Shown in pieces: positions 37,347-50,700 of a stretch of DNA of 64,000 nucleotides. Position 1 is the first letter of the stretch; every line of letters begins with the position of its first letter. Under the pieces are notes generated by a model. That model did no database searches. It had not been told where the DNA came from and saw only the letters and a program-made list of their open reading frames with translations. Location of the stretch: contig VXBP01001149.1 in assembly GCA_013400115.1 (NCBI GenBank), positions 186,001-250,000 on the forward strand. Reading direction: 5' to 3'. The DNA is from Rhinopomastus cyanomelas. Its lineage: Eukaryota > Chordata > Aves > Bucerotiformes > Rhinopomastidae. The translations under genes and the position numbers were made by a program.

Positions 37347-39837
37347 GGTTCACATCACTGCCGGACTGGAGAACATTGCACTGCCCTCCTTGGTCCTGAT
37401 AGCTATCAGCCCTGACCAGTCACTATGAAAAGGATATTTCTGAACTGTACATCTGCCAAAACCTTTAGAGTCACTGAGGTCAGAAAAAAATCTAGCAGGA
37501 TCAGTTCACGCATCCCCTGTACATGCCTGTAACGTTATTTATGTTAATGTGTCTTTTGAAAAGGGGCAATGTTGATGAAATAAATTGGTAGAGCTAAAGG
37601 CAGAGATACCATTGAAAACTTACCATTAGCTTGATGTGGATTGAAGGCAAATTTGGAGGCTGGTACTCTACAGACATGTGACGAAGTTAATTATCTCTTT
37701 AATCTCTTATATTAAAACCTAGCAATAAGCTAAGGAAAGATGAAATTCGTGATGAGGACAAAGCAAGGACTACAGAAAAACAGAAATATTTTGCATAATT
37801 AAGGAAATTGCTAATGATCACTTTAATCAATGAAATTAAATATGCTAGGTCAAATGTTCCATCCAAGGCCTCTGACAGCTTATTTGCTTATCACTGAAAG
37901 AAGAGTTTTCAATTTCATGCCTGATTTTGGCTCATCCTTCACTTCTAACTAACCAATAGAATCAGTCTGAATTTCACAGATCTGATCCTGCTTTTTTCCA
38001 TAAAGCTTAAGGCAAAATGAATCGGTGTGGGGGTGTGTGTGTTAAAAACAGGAGGGATTTCCATTAAAAAATGCTCTTCTGTAGCTCACCCTAATCTATT
38101 GTGGTTTTGACTGGAAGAGCTTTGCATTTATTCTCTGTCCTGGTCCTTAGCAGCAGCTTGCACTTCTGACAGACTAGAAGAATTTGGGGGGTAGGGTTGT
38201 GAGTAACTGAGATTGTCACTGAAATGGGGTTGTGACTTTGGCCTAGGTAGCTACAAGTACCTCAGAACATCCCCATGAGGCTTCAGAATGGCAGATAATA
38301 TTGTGGCAGTTTGGGCCATTGCACCAGCAAGCCCGAACTAGAACAGCCGCCCTGTATGACATTTTGGAGGGCACCTGTACATCCAGCTGACCCATATTTC
38401 CAGATTCAGTAGTAAGCCATAAGAGGTAGAGGATACCCTTGACTGGTGCTGCCTCTGCTGATAGAGGAGTTTGGAAATGATGGGGTTTGGGTATCACTTA
38501 AGGCTGGCACTCCAGTGTATGTTTCTACATCCAGGTAAACTGAGGAACCTCACAGCAAATGTAGGTATCTGTCTTATCAAAGTGATAAGGGGTATTACCT
38601 CCCTAGTTCAGTTAGCAACTGAGCCAGGACTTCTTTATTAAGAAAGGCTGGAAGGGCAGGGAGAAGGATGTATGTAAAATGGTAGAGAGGATGTGTGTGC
38701 ATCACACAAATTGAATACAAATCTGTGTAACCTAAAAGATGCAACAAACACTTGTGTCCTCCTCTCTGTTCCCACTTCAGTCTTAATCTTAAGAGGATTG
38801 ACATAGGGTAGTGTAGGTATAAGAAAATGGAGTAGTAGGAATAAGAGCCAACTGTCTTATGCTGAGGTTGTTAACAGACTAAATGAAATTTTAAGTTTCT
38901 TACTCCACATACTGCACTTACATAGCAAGATGGTCTTTGAATTTTGAAAGACAGGAATGTATCCCCAAGGAGACCAGACGCATCATGCTCAGAAACCTGA
39001 TATACACCTAGGCTCAATGCCTGCCGGTCGAGAAACTGAAGTGTGTACAAAAAAATAGGAATGGGAAAAGATAGGAACATTTCAGGGGTAAAGTGGTCAA
39101 TAATCATTTTATTGTTGGGGTAGAGGGAGGCAAGGTGGAAAGGGAAGGTTATACAGGTAAACACGTTAAAAAAGATGCTGAATAGTAGCATTGTTTGAGT
39201 GCTTTACCTCTTTAAAATGACTAATCTTCCCAGAGCCATAGGTCAAATCTAGGCATGATTGGCTTTGCCCTTCATCCTCAGTTTTCATCTCCATGGGAAT
39301 AGATCAGTACTTAGCAGCACACACTGCAGCAGGAAACAGTCTTGGTGTCTGCCATTCCTCCTACCAAGGGCATTTCCTCACTCAGCACACTTCTGTGATC
39401 CGTTTGGGGTTTCTTTTTCTATGTTCAACAAAGACTTCTGCATGATTATAAACAAATGATGTATTTGCAGAATTGTATCACTCGTGTAGTTTAACCTGTG
39501 GCTTTTGCATTTCGCAGTAGGAGATTATTCTTACAAAGAAATGCACACAAAACCAGGTTTTTGCAGTTCTCTCTGCTTTGATTGTCCATATGTTCTTTTT
39601 CAGTTCCGGACAGAGTCCGTAAGTGTAAAGCAATTAAAGAACCAATGAATTCAATCAGTGTTTAAATGAAAATAACCTATTTCTACTTTTTACAGAGTAG
39701 TAGTCTGACTTGTTTCATCTGACACATTTACTAAGGTCATTTCTCACTTGAATTAACATAAAGTCTGATGAGCAAATTGGTGGTACATATGTTGATTAGT
39801 TACCACTTAAATCTCTCAGCTAGCCAGACACATGGAT

Positions 39838-39878
39838 AAGGTAGGCACAGACTAAGCAAAGGTAGGCACAGGCTAAGC
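39838..39878 (+). repeat. Two-copy tandem repeat, about 20-21 bp
   Basis: aaggtaggcacagactaagc is followed directly by a copy with one extra A and one A-to-G change. It looks like a recent local duplication. Confidence 0.85.
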
Positions 39879-42800
39879 AGGTCTGAGTTGACAGTAAAAT
39901 CCTATTTTTTTGTAAAATACTGTAATACACACAAGTACATGGGAAATGTAACCAAGGACCAAGACTGTCTTCAGATTTAGAGTAATATTGATGCAACTCT
40001 GGGATGTGACAAGAATTGGTTCAAAGCTTGTTAACAGATGACAACAGAAATCAAAATAATGAAATTATCTATGTTTTAATTGCCTCCCTCTAAGTAGATA
40101 TAAAGGAACTGCATAGCTTTGCATGTTTAAAACAATAATTAACCAAATAACAAGAAATTATTTGTAGCTTAAGTGGCAAACAGAACAACTTGAGTTCTGC
40201 CTTAGAAGGTCAGCTTTTCTTGATAATAGTGCATTGAAGTCATCGCATAGCATTGCAGTTACTCTTTTTTCTCTTAGTTGTAGACTAAGCAGGAGCCAAA
40301 TAGAATTTGATGCTCTAAAAGCTCTGAAATGCAGAAACAGGTGGCAAAGTCGCCAAGGAGTTGGCTGGATTTTTCAGTCAGTATGATGTGATGTTTGTAC
40401 AGAATATCAACAGAGTGAACGCTGTCCCAGTAGAACCATGGTGGCTGGTGTGCGTGTACTCCACTCTTCATTATATTCTTATTGGTACTTCATTGGTTAA
40501 TGGATTTCACAGATGAGGCTGGCATGGGGGCTCCTTGGCTTTTATGACCATCACTTGGGAGCTGCATCTTAGTGTGATATTCACATGTTAACTCTTCTGC
40601 TGGGGTAAATGCAGTCAGCTCAGCTTGCTTCTCTTTATGTCAGTTTGTCTTTTAATCTGGTACTGGACCCACATTATTCTGCATCTTTGAACATTTCATT
40701 CAATTGTAATGTTGTGTTTTACAGTCAGGGCACTGATTTTTATAAGAAAATTGTATTTGTTTAGTCATCTCACAGTGGCGGAATAAAAAGGTACAGGAGG
40801 AGTTTGTATTTTCTGATCTCTGGATGGATCTTTTCACTTCCCATAGCAAATAAACACTTTGCCATTATTCATTCAAGTCTCCTCTCTAGACAAATCTGTG
40901 CTCAAATCCTAGTTGTGACAGTAAGAGACAATGAGTTTGCTCTCATCTTTGGCTCTTTGAGAGCATCAGAAACTCATCACAGCAGTAACATGCTCAACAG
41001 TCTGTGCTCTGTGGCTGGCAGGAAGAGGGGTGAAATGGACCCTGACAGAGGTGAAGAAACCTTCCAACTTGCTGGCCGAAGCTTTGCCTAGTTTTCCTTA
41101 ATGCCATTCGTTTCACGCTTACATGAACTCTAAACTGTGAATACACAGATCCACTACCCCACACAGCCCTGTGTTGTTTGAAGGTGACACTGAGCTACTG
41201 ATCTGTGTTTTTAAATTGGAGGATGGTCAATGGTCATATTTTAGCCCATGGCTTCTGCACAACTCTGAAATTGCGACACTGACACAGAAATTTATCAGCA
41301 AAAATGTTGAATGCTTTTGCAGATTAGCTCCATATTGAAGTGTTTATTTATGCAGGAATGTAAACGTTCACTTGATTTGAAGACATTGCTTCTGTGATGA
41401 AAACTCTATCAGATCCACACTCTGTTTCCTCCAACACCCACTGTTTTATTTTGTTCTGTTCCTGCTTTATACTTGCCTATATGTATGTGCAACACCAGGA
41501 CAAAGTACTTTCTTCTCTTGCAGTCAGCAAGAAAAAAGGGCTTTCAACTTTCTGCTCCAAGCATTTCAGCTTCTCTTCCTTGTGATGGATGGAAGTATCG
41601 TAGCAATTGAGGTTGTCAATTATTTTCAAAGCAAACTGTTTATAGGCCATTATTCCGAAGGCTTTATTTGCTTGCTATCTTTGCAAGCAAGATGATGGAG
41701 ACAGTTTAACTATTAAAAATCTGTCACCATCCCTCCTACAGAGTTTTTATCGTGAAAAGACCCTCTTAATGTCTTCTGCATCAGACCACATATTTCTCAG
41801 GTGCTTTCTCATGGACTGGAGGTTTTATGAATAACTACCTCAATCATCACTTACAGACATGAGTATCACATAGAGAATGCATAGAAATGAAAAATCTAAA
41901 AATTTTGAATCAATTGATTTTTGTTTGATTGTTTCTTTGATTCATTGTTTTTTATTTTGGGTGGCTACTCAATGCGAGCATCAGGTAAAACAAGGAAGGA
42001 CTTTGCATGATCGATAAGAATTGGGTTTCACAAAAGTCATTGGACTATGTAGAGAAATATTGATGATGAAATATTCTGCCTTTTAAGGGAAAGAAATGTG
42101 AACTAGAAAATTTAGTTTTAGTCCTTAGTCTCTTAGTCCTCATTTCTATTAAAAAATTGAATACTTCAATATTCTGTTTCAGCACAGTTTAGCAAGATAT
42201 TTTCAAATACACATGAACAGATACACGACCTAAGTGAAGGATAGTATGACGATGTTTTCCACAAAGTACAAGGGAAACAACTCCCAGTTCTGGCAAAGAA
42301 GCATAAATTCCATTAAACAAGGTCCAGGTAAAAACCTCCTCTGGAGTTGGTGGCTGCTCAGTGAGAAAGAAATTCTAAGGGAACAACTGAAGAGGAGGAC
42401 TCCAGGATTGTAGTCTACAGAACAATAAATGAAAGAGAAATAAAATTAGCAAACCAAACCCTTTAGTTTCATGAAACTAAGCTGGGAAGGGAAAATACTG
42501 TTATCTGTGAATACATGAAGGCATTTTAGATATCAAAGAGGGAGAGTTGTTTAAGCTAAAGGACAGCGCTAGCTCTGGAAAAAAATATAGATATGTTCTG
42601 GAAACAAGTAACCTTAATTAAGGTGGGAAGATGGTTTCGAGACATCACAGGAATAAAGTGCTGGGACAGCTTTTTGACAGGAATCATAACTGCAAAAGTC
42701 ACAGCTGTTTTAAGGAGTCTGGTATTTTTACATCTGGGTTTATGCAGTGTGGTTGACTGAAATAGCTGAGGATTGGTCTCATTAACCCAGAAGTTCCTTT

Positions 42801-44159
42801 CTGCTGTTGAGTGCAAGAAATGGCATTTGAGCCAGTAATTAAAGAGCCTTTTATTTTTGTGTGTGAGGGGGTGAAAAAGGCCTAAATACAAGTGTCATTT
42901 ATTTTCTATTGTTAGTTTTTCATTTTGGTTTTAATTTTTGAGCATGTAATGGTTTGCCCTTAATGCTCTCTTAAAATAGTTTTTGTGGAGGATATGCATT
43001 ATACCAAGATATATGTTCTAATTAATGCCACACATAATGCAATACAGCTGCCCAGCAGAGGAAAAATACTCTATTTTAAATAAAAGAGTGCGTTATTAAT
43101 ATATTCCCTGGGTTCAACACCTTTAAATAGACCCCAGGTTGCTCCACTTGTGGACAAAGCACCAATGGTTTGGTCTCCATTGCGAAACAATTCCTTGAGT
43201 CCCTGGTTTGCTTAACGTGTTTTTCATACTTTTTGGTTTTTGTTTTTTGTTACCATAGTAACACAGAATAATTTTTTCGCCAATTGTTAAGTTTCAGAGG
43301 AATTTTAGAAAACTCTCAGAGATGAAAACAAAACAATAGATAGGGAAAACACAGATGAAGTACAGGGGAAACTCCAGACAACAGATGCTAATTTGAGAGC
43401 GTGTAGAGCTCAGGTTTTGTTATCAACAGGAAGTGCTCATTCTGTAGCTGCTGTTTGGTTTCTCTTCCAGTAAATCTGTGCCATTTTAGCAGAAAGCAAT
43501 CTGTGGTTCAAAAATTCATAAGAGAAATGTATAATTCATGAGAATCTCTTTTTTCTTTTTAATAGCAACTATATTGTGGTAAAGGAAAAACAACGGCAAG
43601 AGAGTATTTGAGAAAAATTGTTAGTGAAGATTTATCTGAAGTTTCATTTCCAATTCTTTTTTCAGGTTAGGATAACTCTACTTTTTTTTTTCTTCTGGAT
43701 TTTATGTAGGGTACAGGAAAAAGTAGTTGCACTGCATGTTCTCTCTGGTTTGCTTTGCTAGCAAGCACTAGAGTTGAGTTGGGTAATACATTTATTATTA
43801 CCCTGGTGAAGGTTGGGAACAGGAAATGGATGTCTGCTGTCAGGGGAGAAATGGTTCAAAGCCCTGTGAGGTCAACAGATGATTTTCCATTTACTGCAGT
43901 GGGTTTGGTTCAGTCTGTTTATCTCTGGTAATTCATTACTGTTTCAAGTGCTAGGGCTGCAGAATCAAATCCATGTATATGTGACTATGGAAAGGCAATT
44001 TACATTGTTTAGTGAACTGTCCACAAGAAGGAGGCGGGTGCTTTTCTTACCAAAATGCCTGAGTGGTGGTTGATGATCGACGTTAGAGAACAAAGTATCG
44101 CCAAGGAGGAGAGAGTTTAATGCAGTAATAAAGCCAAGTACATAGGCTGTATAATCAGA

Positions 44160-45075
44160 TCAGAACTATAAATTGTTAAGGAAAATGAGATTGCTTTTAT
44201 TATATTCTTGCAGTAAATTCTGTCTTTGGTTTATAATCTCGACTGCCGCACTTGCAAAATACTGAATTATACTACCGTATTTCTTGGAGAAAATGATATC
44301 GCATCACATGATTCCCTGCCAGTTGAAACTATAACCCTGATTAAAACTACACCTGGAAGGGGAGAATAAAGTCCTATGTACATTATGCTTCAAAGTTGCA
44401 CTATTTGATATCATTCATAAACAACTGTAAGCAGTTTACTTATTTTAGGCACGCTTTTTAAATGTGCTAGAATCCCTTTCCATTGCTTACCTCTGTTAAG
44501 GGTTTTTATTTACTTAAAACATACCTCCTGTAATAAAAACATTTTTTTAATAATAAAAATTACTTCTCCCTTTAGAACAAATCTACTGTTAAATAACCTA
44601 TCCTGGAGAAAAATCGCTTTAATCTCTGAGGCTGCATTAAACTTAGGAAGAAGCTAAATCAATAAAGGTGAAGGTCATGGAAACAGATGATTAGAGCAAA
44701 CAATGGGCTGCCTACCGTACAATAGGGTTATAAAGTAAACCAAAACAAAAGCCTATCAGAATACATAAAGAGTGAACTTTATGAATAGGTTCCTCTTCAG
44801 AGCGCTGAACGGTTGGATTTATCTCCTGCAGGTTTCTTCGTCCTTTTCTGCTTCCCTCCCCCCAGATCCTTTCTCTCTGCCATTTTCCTCGTTTCCTGCT
44901 ACGTTATAAACTAAATTGCCCTGTGGAAAGATTGGTGAGCCCTGATTAACTAATGTGTCAGGTTTCCAATGGCCACAAATACTTTGTGCTGACATCTATG
45001 TGATGTGAAATGAATATTGCTCTGAAATAGGTGAGAAATGGACAACTTTGTTATCCGTGTAGCTCTCTTCTATCT
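44160..45075. promoter_or_regulatory. Possible conserved non-coding element (enhancer candidate)
   Basis: This stretch has no coding sense, no repeats and frequent transcription-factor-like words: AACAATGGG at 44699-44707 (SOX-like), AAGGTCA at 44671-44677 (nuclear-receptor half site), several TAAT/ATTA homeodomain cores and CCAAT near 44967. Such words are expected by chance in AT-rich DNA. The call rests on general texture and cannot be confirmed without cross-species alignment. Confidence 0.2.
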
Positions 45076-46175
45076 CTCTACATGTAAGACAAATTCCCAC
45101 ATGCAATTTTTAACTGGTTTATTTCAGTGGGATTCTGCTGAGACTCTGGGGGATGGGTTTTAAAACAGGAGGGGTAAACAGCAGCCACAGTGATTGAGGA
45201 CTTGGTTTAGATCCTAGAGCTTAATAACAGTTAGGGTTAATGGCTTGAGGTGATTAACTGGTTCCAACCAGTCATTAATCTGCAGGAGGTGTCTTTAGTC
45301 TTGTTCATTATTGGTAAGAAATGACACCCTAGCATTTTGCTTGAACTATGTTCTTTTGTTGTTGACAAATGAGTCTGAAAACAAATGTGGTAGAATCAAA
45401 ACCTGCAACATGATGCCACTTTTCTGGTGCTTATATCAAGGGCTGCCCCAGAGCTGGGGTGGAGCTCTGACTTGACCATGCTGGCAAAAATCTGGCTCCT
45501 AATTATGCATCTCAGTGTCTGTTTTTGAATGCCTTTCCTCCCTCAATGCAAAAAAACCCCCTAATAATTTTTAGCATTGTTAAAAATGGGAACATTTGCT
45601 TAACTCAGTGTGGATTTGGGCCTTACTGTCACATTTTAAAATCTGGTATATTAGATTTTACACAGAGCTACATTCAGAGTAGCACCGTTACCTTTTCTCA
45701 CTCCTGGCATATTTGACCCATAGGCTGGCAAGTGATGGGAATTTGCAGGACTCGACTATTGGATTTTTAATCTCAGTCCTGTGCACTAGCCTAAACCAAG
45801 GAAAAAATTTGACAATCCACTTCAGCAGGAATGTCAAGAGCAATGCTGGAAATTTCACTGCAGTTGACCCAAACTTGTGATAAGAATGCATAAAATTATT
45901 AAGCTGAAGCTGGAGAAGGAATCAATCATTTTGAAAAGAGACCATTTGATTCTTTCCTCAAAGTCCAATCTGAGCTGACACCAGCTTGACAGCATCTTTT
46001 ATTCTGTGCAGACCCATCACTGTCTCATTCTGCTACATTGCTAATAGGGCCAGTGACAAAGTGAAAAGATGAAATGGAACAGCAGTGTTAGTGTGCATGA
46101 GGGAAGGGTGAAAATAGAAAAGATTAAAGGCTTAAAGGTACAGAAAGGTAATATAGTTTAGATACTAATTTGAAC

Positions 46176-46255
46176 TTCACAGAATCACAGAACATTAGGG
46201 ATTAGAAGGGACCTTGAAAGATCGTCTAGTCCAAACCCCCTGCCAGAGCAGGATC
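46176..46255 (-). repeat. CR1 LINE 3' tip (about 80 bp)
   Basis: A minus-strand CR1 3' end: 'ttcacagaatcacagaacat' then 'tagtccaaaccccctgcc'. It stops directly beyond the hairpin CCTGC 46239-46243 / GCAGG 46248-46252, as the copy at 5767 does. No ORF2 remains. Confidence 0.92.
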
Positions 46256-47174
46256 TGTTGCAGTCCTGTTTGTCACCTCTGCAGAAGTGCAGGAACGGGG
46301 ACTGACATGTGTACTTACAAACTGAGATAAAATATATGCGAGGAAAGCCTGGCGTTATCTTTTATTTGAAATATCAGATCTGCCCTTTCTCACTCTTTTG
46401 TTTCACAGCTGCTAGAAAAGAAAAAGAAAACGGTGGAGGACTACTTCTGTTCATAACCAAAACAGGAGGGATTCCAAAGAAACTTCAGCACAGAGGAAGC
46501 CTTGGTGGTAACAATGGATGCTGTAGACAAAGAACAGTATCTGTCATGAGGTTACCCTGGTTCTAGAATTAAATTAGACTCAGTGCAAAATGTACCTGTC
46601 CTTGCTACCAAACTTAACGCTGGCATGCTATCAAAATCAGGAGAGGGGCTCTGCTGCCTTCTGGGCTGCCACTGTGACTAGAATCACCTGTTGGTTTCAA
46701 TGACTGAACTTCGTGCACGTGCAGTACCCTGCTTCCTGTGCTTTCAGAGCCTTGGAGAAGTGCGTTAGAAATCGACATGGACTGTGACATGCACTGAGTT
46801 CCGTGCATGGTGAGCTGAGCAGGATAGCACGTGTGGTTTTTTTCAGGTGTGCACTTCAGAGAGCTTGGCGAAATGTGTGAGGTTTTTCCAGCAACATCAA
46901 AAGCAGTAAGCCCTGGAATCCGTTTAAACGACTGCTCTGGACTTGATCTGCCTGCTGTTATGTTTAACGATTATAGTGTAAATAACAGTTTAGTCCTAAT
47001 GCAACAGATGTCACAAATAACATATATTTGCAATGGAAGGTTTGCATTTGTTCACGTCCAGGCACAAGTGTCTCAGATTCAATGGTTTGATGTGGGTCAA
47101 GTGCTGTGGTGGATAAAGGCTGCAGATCTGTTGTGCTTAGGAGGTCTTTCTCCGTAGCTTCCACAGCAGAGTTC
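46256..47174. other. Intergenic DNA, no gene recognised
   Basis: A 108-codon plus frame (46831-47157) and an overlapping 66-codon minus frame are open without recognisable domains. It lies directly downstream (minus sense) of the long ORF at 47175-47714. Confidence 0.4.
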
Positions 47175-47714
47175 TCAGGAGTACATCTGTACTAGCTGCC
47201 CTCTAAGAACACATAAGCACAAAACAGCCAGGTGGGGAAGGAATTCTGACCTTTTCCGGGCAATGAATAGTCCTGGACTAGTGGTCTGTGTGTCTCTCAG
47301 TAAGCTGTGCAAACCTCTTTGTATCAGGTTTATCCTTGACCCAATGCATTCCCACATCAATGGCTTTACTTCCTCTGAGCAATTCCATATGCCGTTACTG
47401 CTCACCGGAAGCTTCAGTGACCACACTGTGTAGCTGTGCTGAAGGAGGAATTGGCTGCTACATACCAATACCTCATCATGGGAAAAAAGAGGATGTAGAC
47501 AGCACAGGAAATAGATGTCCATGGCACACATGCAGGTGGCAGCCTGAACACCTTCCCAGTGGCCTGTTGCCTTGGCTTTTGAAGGAAGGTCTATTGTACA
47601 CTGAAATTCTATCCACAAGTCAGTTGAAGTGGTGGACAAAATAGTGGTGACTCCAGAATCTCTTCCGTCATGGATTAATACCTGACCCCTGCCTGACATG
47701 ACATGGCGTGACAT
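47175..47714 (-). other. Longest ORF in the window (179 codons), unknown
   Basis: An ATG-initiated open frame of 179 codons. The translation has hydrophobic, Cys-rich patches (about residues 62-95) and a basic C-terminal part. It shows no catalytic motif, zinc finger, signal peptide or family I recognise. The first Met is used only because it is the most upstream. A 118-codon plus frame is open opposite. No promoter or splice context is evident. It could be a chance frame, a decayed retroelement protein segment or an unannotated exon. I lean to chance or a relic. Confidence 0.25.
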
Positions 47715-47719
47715 GACAT
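47694..47719 (+). repeat. Spaced 11 bp direct repeat
   Basis: tgacatgacat occurs at 47694-47704 and again at 47709-47719, with ggcg between them. A short local duplication. Confidence 0.85.
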
Positions 47720-50700
47720 TACAGCTGAGGGAGTCAACCAGATTCCATCACATGACCAGTGTGAGAGCCAGTGGTTATCCCTTCTCCATGGCACTGTAAA
47801 TGGCAATGGAGGGGGGCTGAACTTTGCTCCATGAGTGAGCGTGTGGAGAAGATTCTGCAATCTGCTCTTTCCTCCTGCTGTGTGGTCTTGAGGAAAAGAT
47901 TACCCCACTTCATCCTTCTCTTGATAATTTCTAACTTTTCTTCTCTATGTTTTTCTTGATTTTCTCTCATTCCTGACTCAGTCTTGGTATAATTTCACTT
48001 CCATACACATTTCTTTTTTTTCTTTCGTTCTTCTTTGTTCCCACACAGGTAGCATTTGCCACTTGTAAGGGGGTGTGTGTAGGGGGAAGAGCCTTTATCC
48101 ATTTGGCTTTTTTGCTTCCTGCACGGAGTTTTAAGCCACCTGCCAAAGGGATAGGGTGAGAGGGACTCCTTTATTATGTTTTGTGTGGCTCCAGGTGGCT
48201 GCTGGCACATTACGACTGTGATTCTAATGTTTGCTGGTGGTTTGCAGGATTTTTTATTCCCTTGTTATAACTGTTTCTTATTATTTGTTAATAAAACTTA
48301 CTAACATTTTTCTTTACTATAATAATATTCTTGGATTTTTTTGTGTTTTTAAGACCCTGGGAAATGTAACCTGGGTCATCTTCATACATACGAGGATGGA
48401 GAAAGGAAAATCCCTTTGAGGACAAATGTATTTTTTTTGATCTAGTACCCCTTTCACCATCTCTTATATCAGCTGCCCTCTTTTCTACCCCATTAACCGT
48501 ATGAGCATACCCATTTATCAGCTTAAAGGCATTAAAACACAGTATTCCGTGTGCGGATTAAGGGCAACGTGCAGCTCTCAGTAACTCATGTTGATGAATT
48601 CCTCTTTCGGGTGGAGCTGTAGAGGGGTGCTGCAAGGTTTCATGGCTTTTCTGCGTCGCTTACAGAAATATCAGATAAACAGGTGTAATTTGTCAAAATT
48701 CGAGTTTGAGTAATACATTTGTGTTTGAATACAACATTTCCTTAGAGTTCAAATAAGTTTGCTTCTGTACAGTATAACAAAATAGAATTTACTTACTTCC
48801 TCTTTTATAACTACATTTATTTTTATGAAAGGTTAGATGATTTACTAAAGACTTCTCAGAATATTATCCTTTTTTTCTGCATGTTTGAAAAGTGGAAATC
48901 TTTTTTTCCTCGATAACTGAAAAAATATGCAATTATGTTCTTGCTTTAGATATGCAAATGATCTTACTGATAAATGAGGATTGATATTTCAAAGCTGTAG
49001 TTTTTATAGCCTGATGGTATGATAGCCTTTATCATTCAAGACAGTATTTAACTCTGAATAATATAATATGCTAACTCTCTGAAATTGTTATTATGAGATT
49101 TTAATGCACCATAAAACTCATTTTATGATCTTCAGCATGCTAAAATATCAGTCTAACATTAATCTAACATATCTTGGAAAGCATTAGTTTGACAAAATCT
49201 ATCTTTATTTCTTCTACTACATTTCATATGTAGTTTTATGTACAGGGATTTAATTAAAATAGTATCTTTTTTTTTTTTTGCACATACAACACTCAGTACA
49301 AGAAGATCTCAGCCATAAATGAGAATCCTAGTTAACATCAATTTTTCTTTATAAAATACATAGTGTAGTTGTCAAAGCCTCCATGTTACTGAAACAATGT
49401 GGGTGAACTGATCCTTCCTTTTGCACTCGGATGTTTCATGTCATCCCTGTTTGATTGGAAATACTGGTCTTTAGATGTTGCAGTTTTAATTTGGCAATTC
49501 TGTGGAAAATGCACCAGCTAAACTTGCACTGAAGGGTGATGGGGAAGAACAATGACAGAGAAATAGATTTGCATGGATTCAGTTTCTTGTAGCATGGAAT
49601 TCAGGCAGAAGATAGCAAGAACACATTTGTGAGCTGCTACGTCCAGTCAGGTGGGCCAAGTTTGTGCATATTCACATTTATATCCACACAGTCTGAGAGA
49701 CACTCTGGGCCCTGTGAGGACCACAGATGAAGGTGAATGTACAGTCAGTCTGCTTCTCTCAAAACTACAGCTAAAAAGCAGAGTATCTGCTGAAACAAAT
49801 ATCTTGGCTAACCATTAGGATCTGCCAGGGAAAGATGATATCTCCACGCACCAGGGTTTTATTTTGTAATGCTCAAAGTGGAAAAAAGAAGCTGTCAGAC
49901 AGATGTTGCATCATTCAAATAGTCCTGTGGCTGCCCAGTACAGGTAGTGAACTAAAAACGTAGCAACAGCTGCTCTTGAATTTGCATTGTATTTTCTGGT
50001 TTTCAGTGTGAAGGTCTTGCCATGCTTAACATTATAAGGATCTATTGCTGTTGTGAACTGAATATGGGTGGGTTTCTTAGCTTGAGGAATTGGGGAGTAA
50101 CTATGGCATCTTGTGATAAGCAGCTTGGAATTCCAAGCTGAAATTGCAACTCTGCAAACAGCACGACTAGTTTGGAGATTCCTGCTTCTTGTGGATTGTT
50201 AGTTCTTGTCTAGTGTTTGTTTGGAGAGCAAGCACAGTCACTGGGTTGGGCAAGGCTGCCGTTTGGCCCTTGGAATATGGTGAATGGAGGGAATGGGAGT
50301 ATGGAACCTCAGAGATCATTGAGTGAAAGGTTTTGTCTGCTGTCCATTGCTGGCTGAAATGGAGAGTTTTCCTCTTTTTGTGGTCTACAAGGGAAATAAT
50401 TGTTGGAGTTTTCTTCTCCCTTACAGGATGTAGGAAATAGCTCAGCCCAGTTATGTAGGATTAATTGTGCTGGTGATTTTATGTTGTGTAAACTAAATAT
50501 ATCTTGTTTTTCCCCAAATCAAGCTAGTCCTTGTTTTTGCCAGCAACTTCTATAAGTGGTTTAAAACCACCCTTGTTAGTTCTTGTTTCAGTCCATTAGT
50601 GCATTAACTAAAATAATTGGTGAATCTCATCTTAGACCTGATCAGCTGATCAACTGATGACAATTATATTCTGTGTCTTACTGGATTCTGAGGTAGCATT

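Larger units (their letters stand above)
37347..46175. other. Long unique-looking AT-rich stretch, no gene recognised
   Basis: No repeat or gene is recognised apart from a small tandem duplication at 39838. Frames are at most about 111 codons (42556-42891 minus). The stretch at 44160-45075 is listed separately as a possible conserved non-coding element. Confidence 0.45.
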
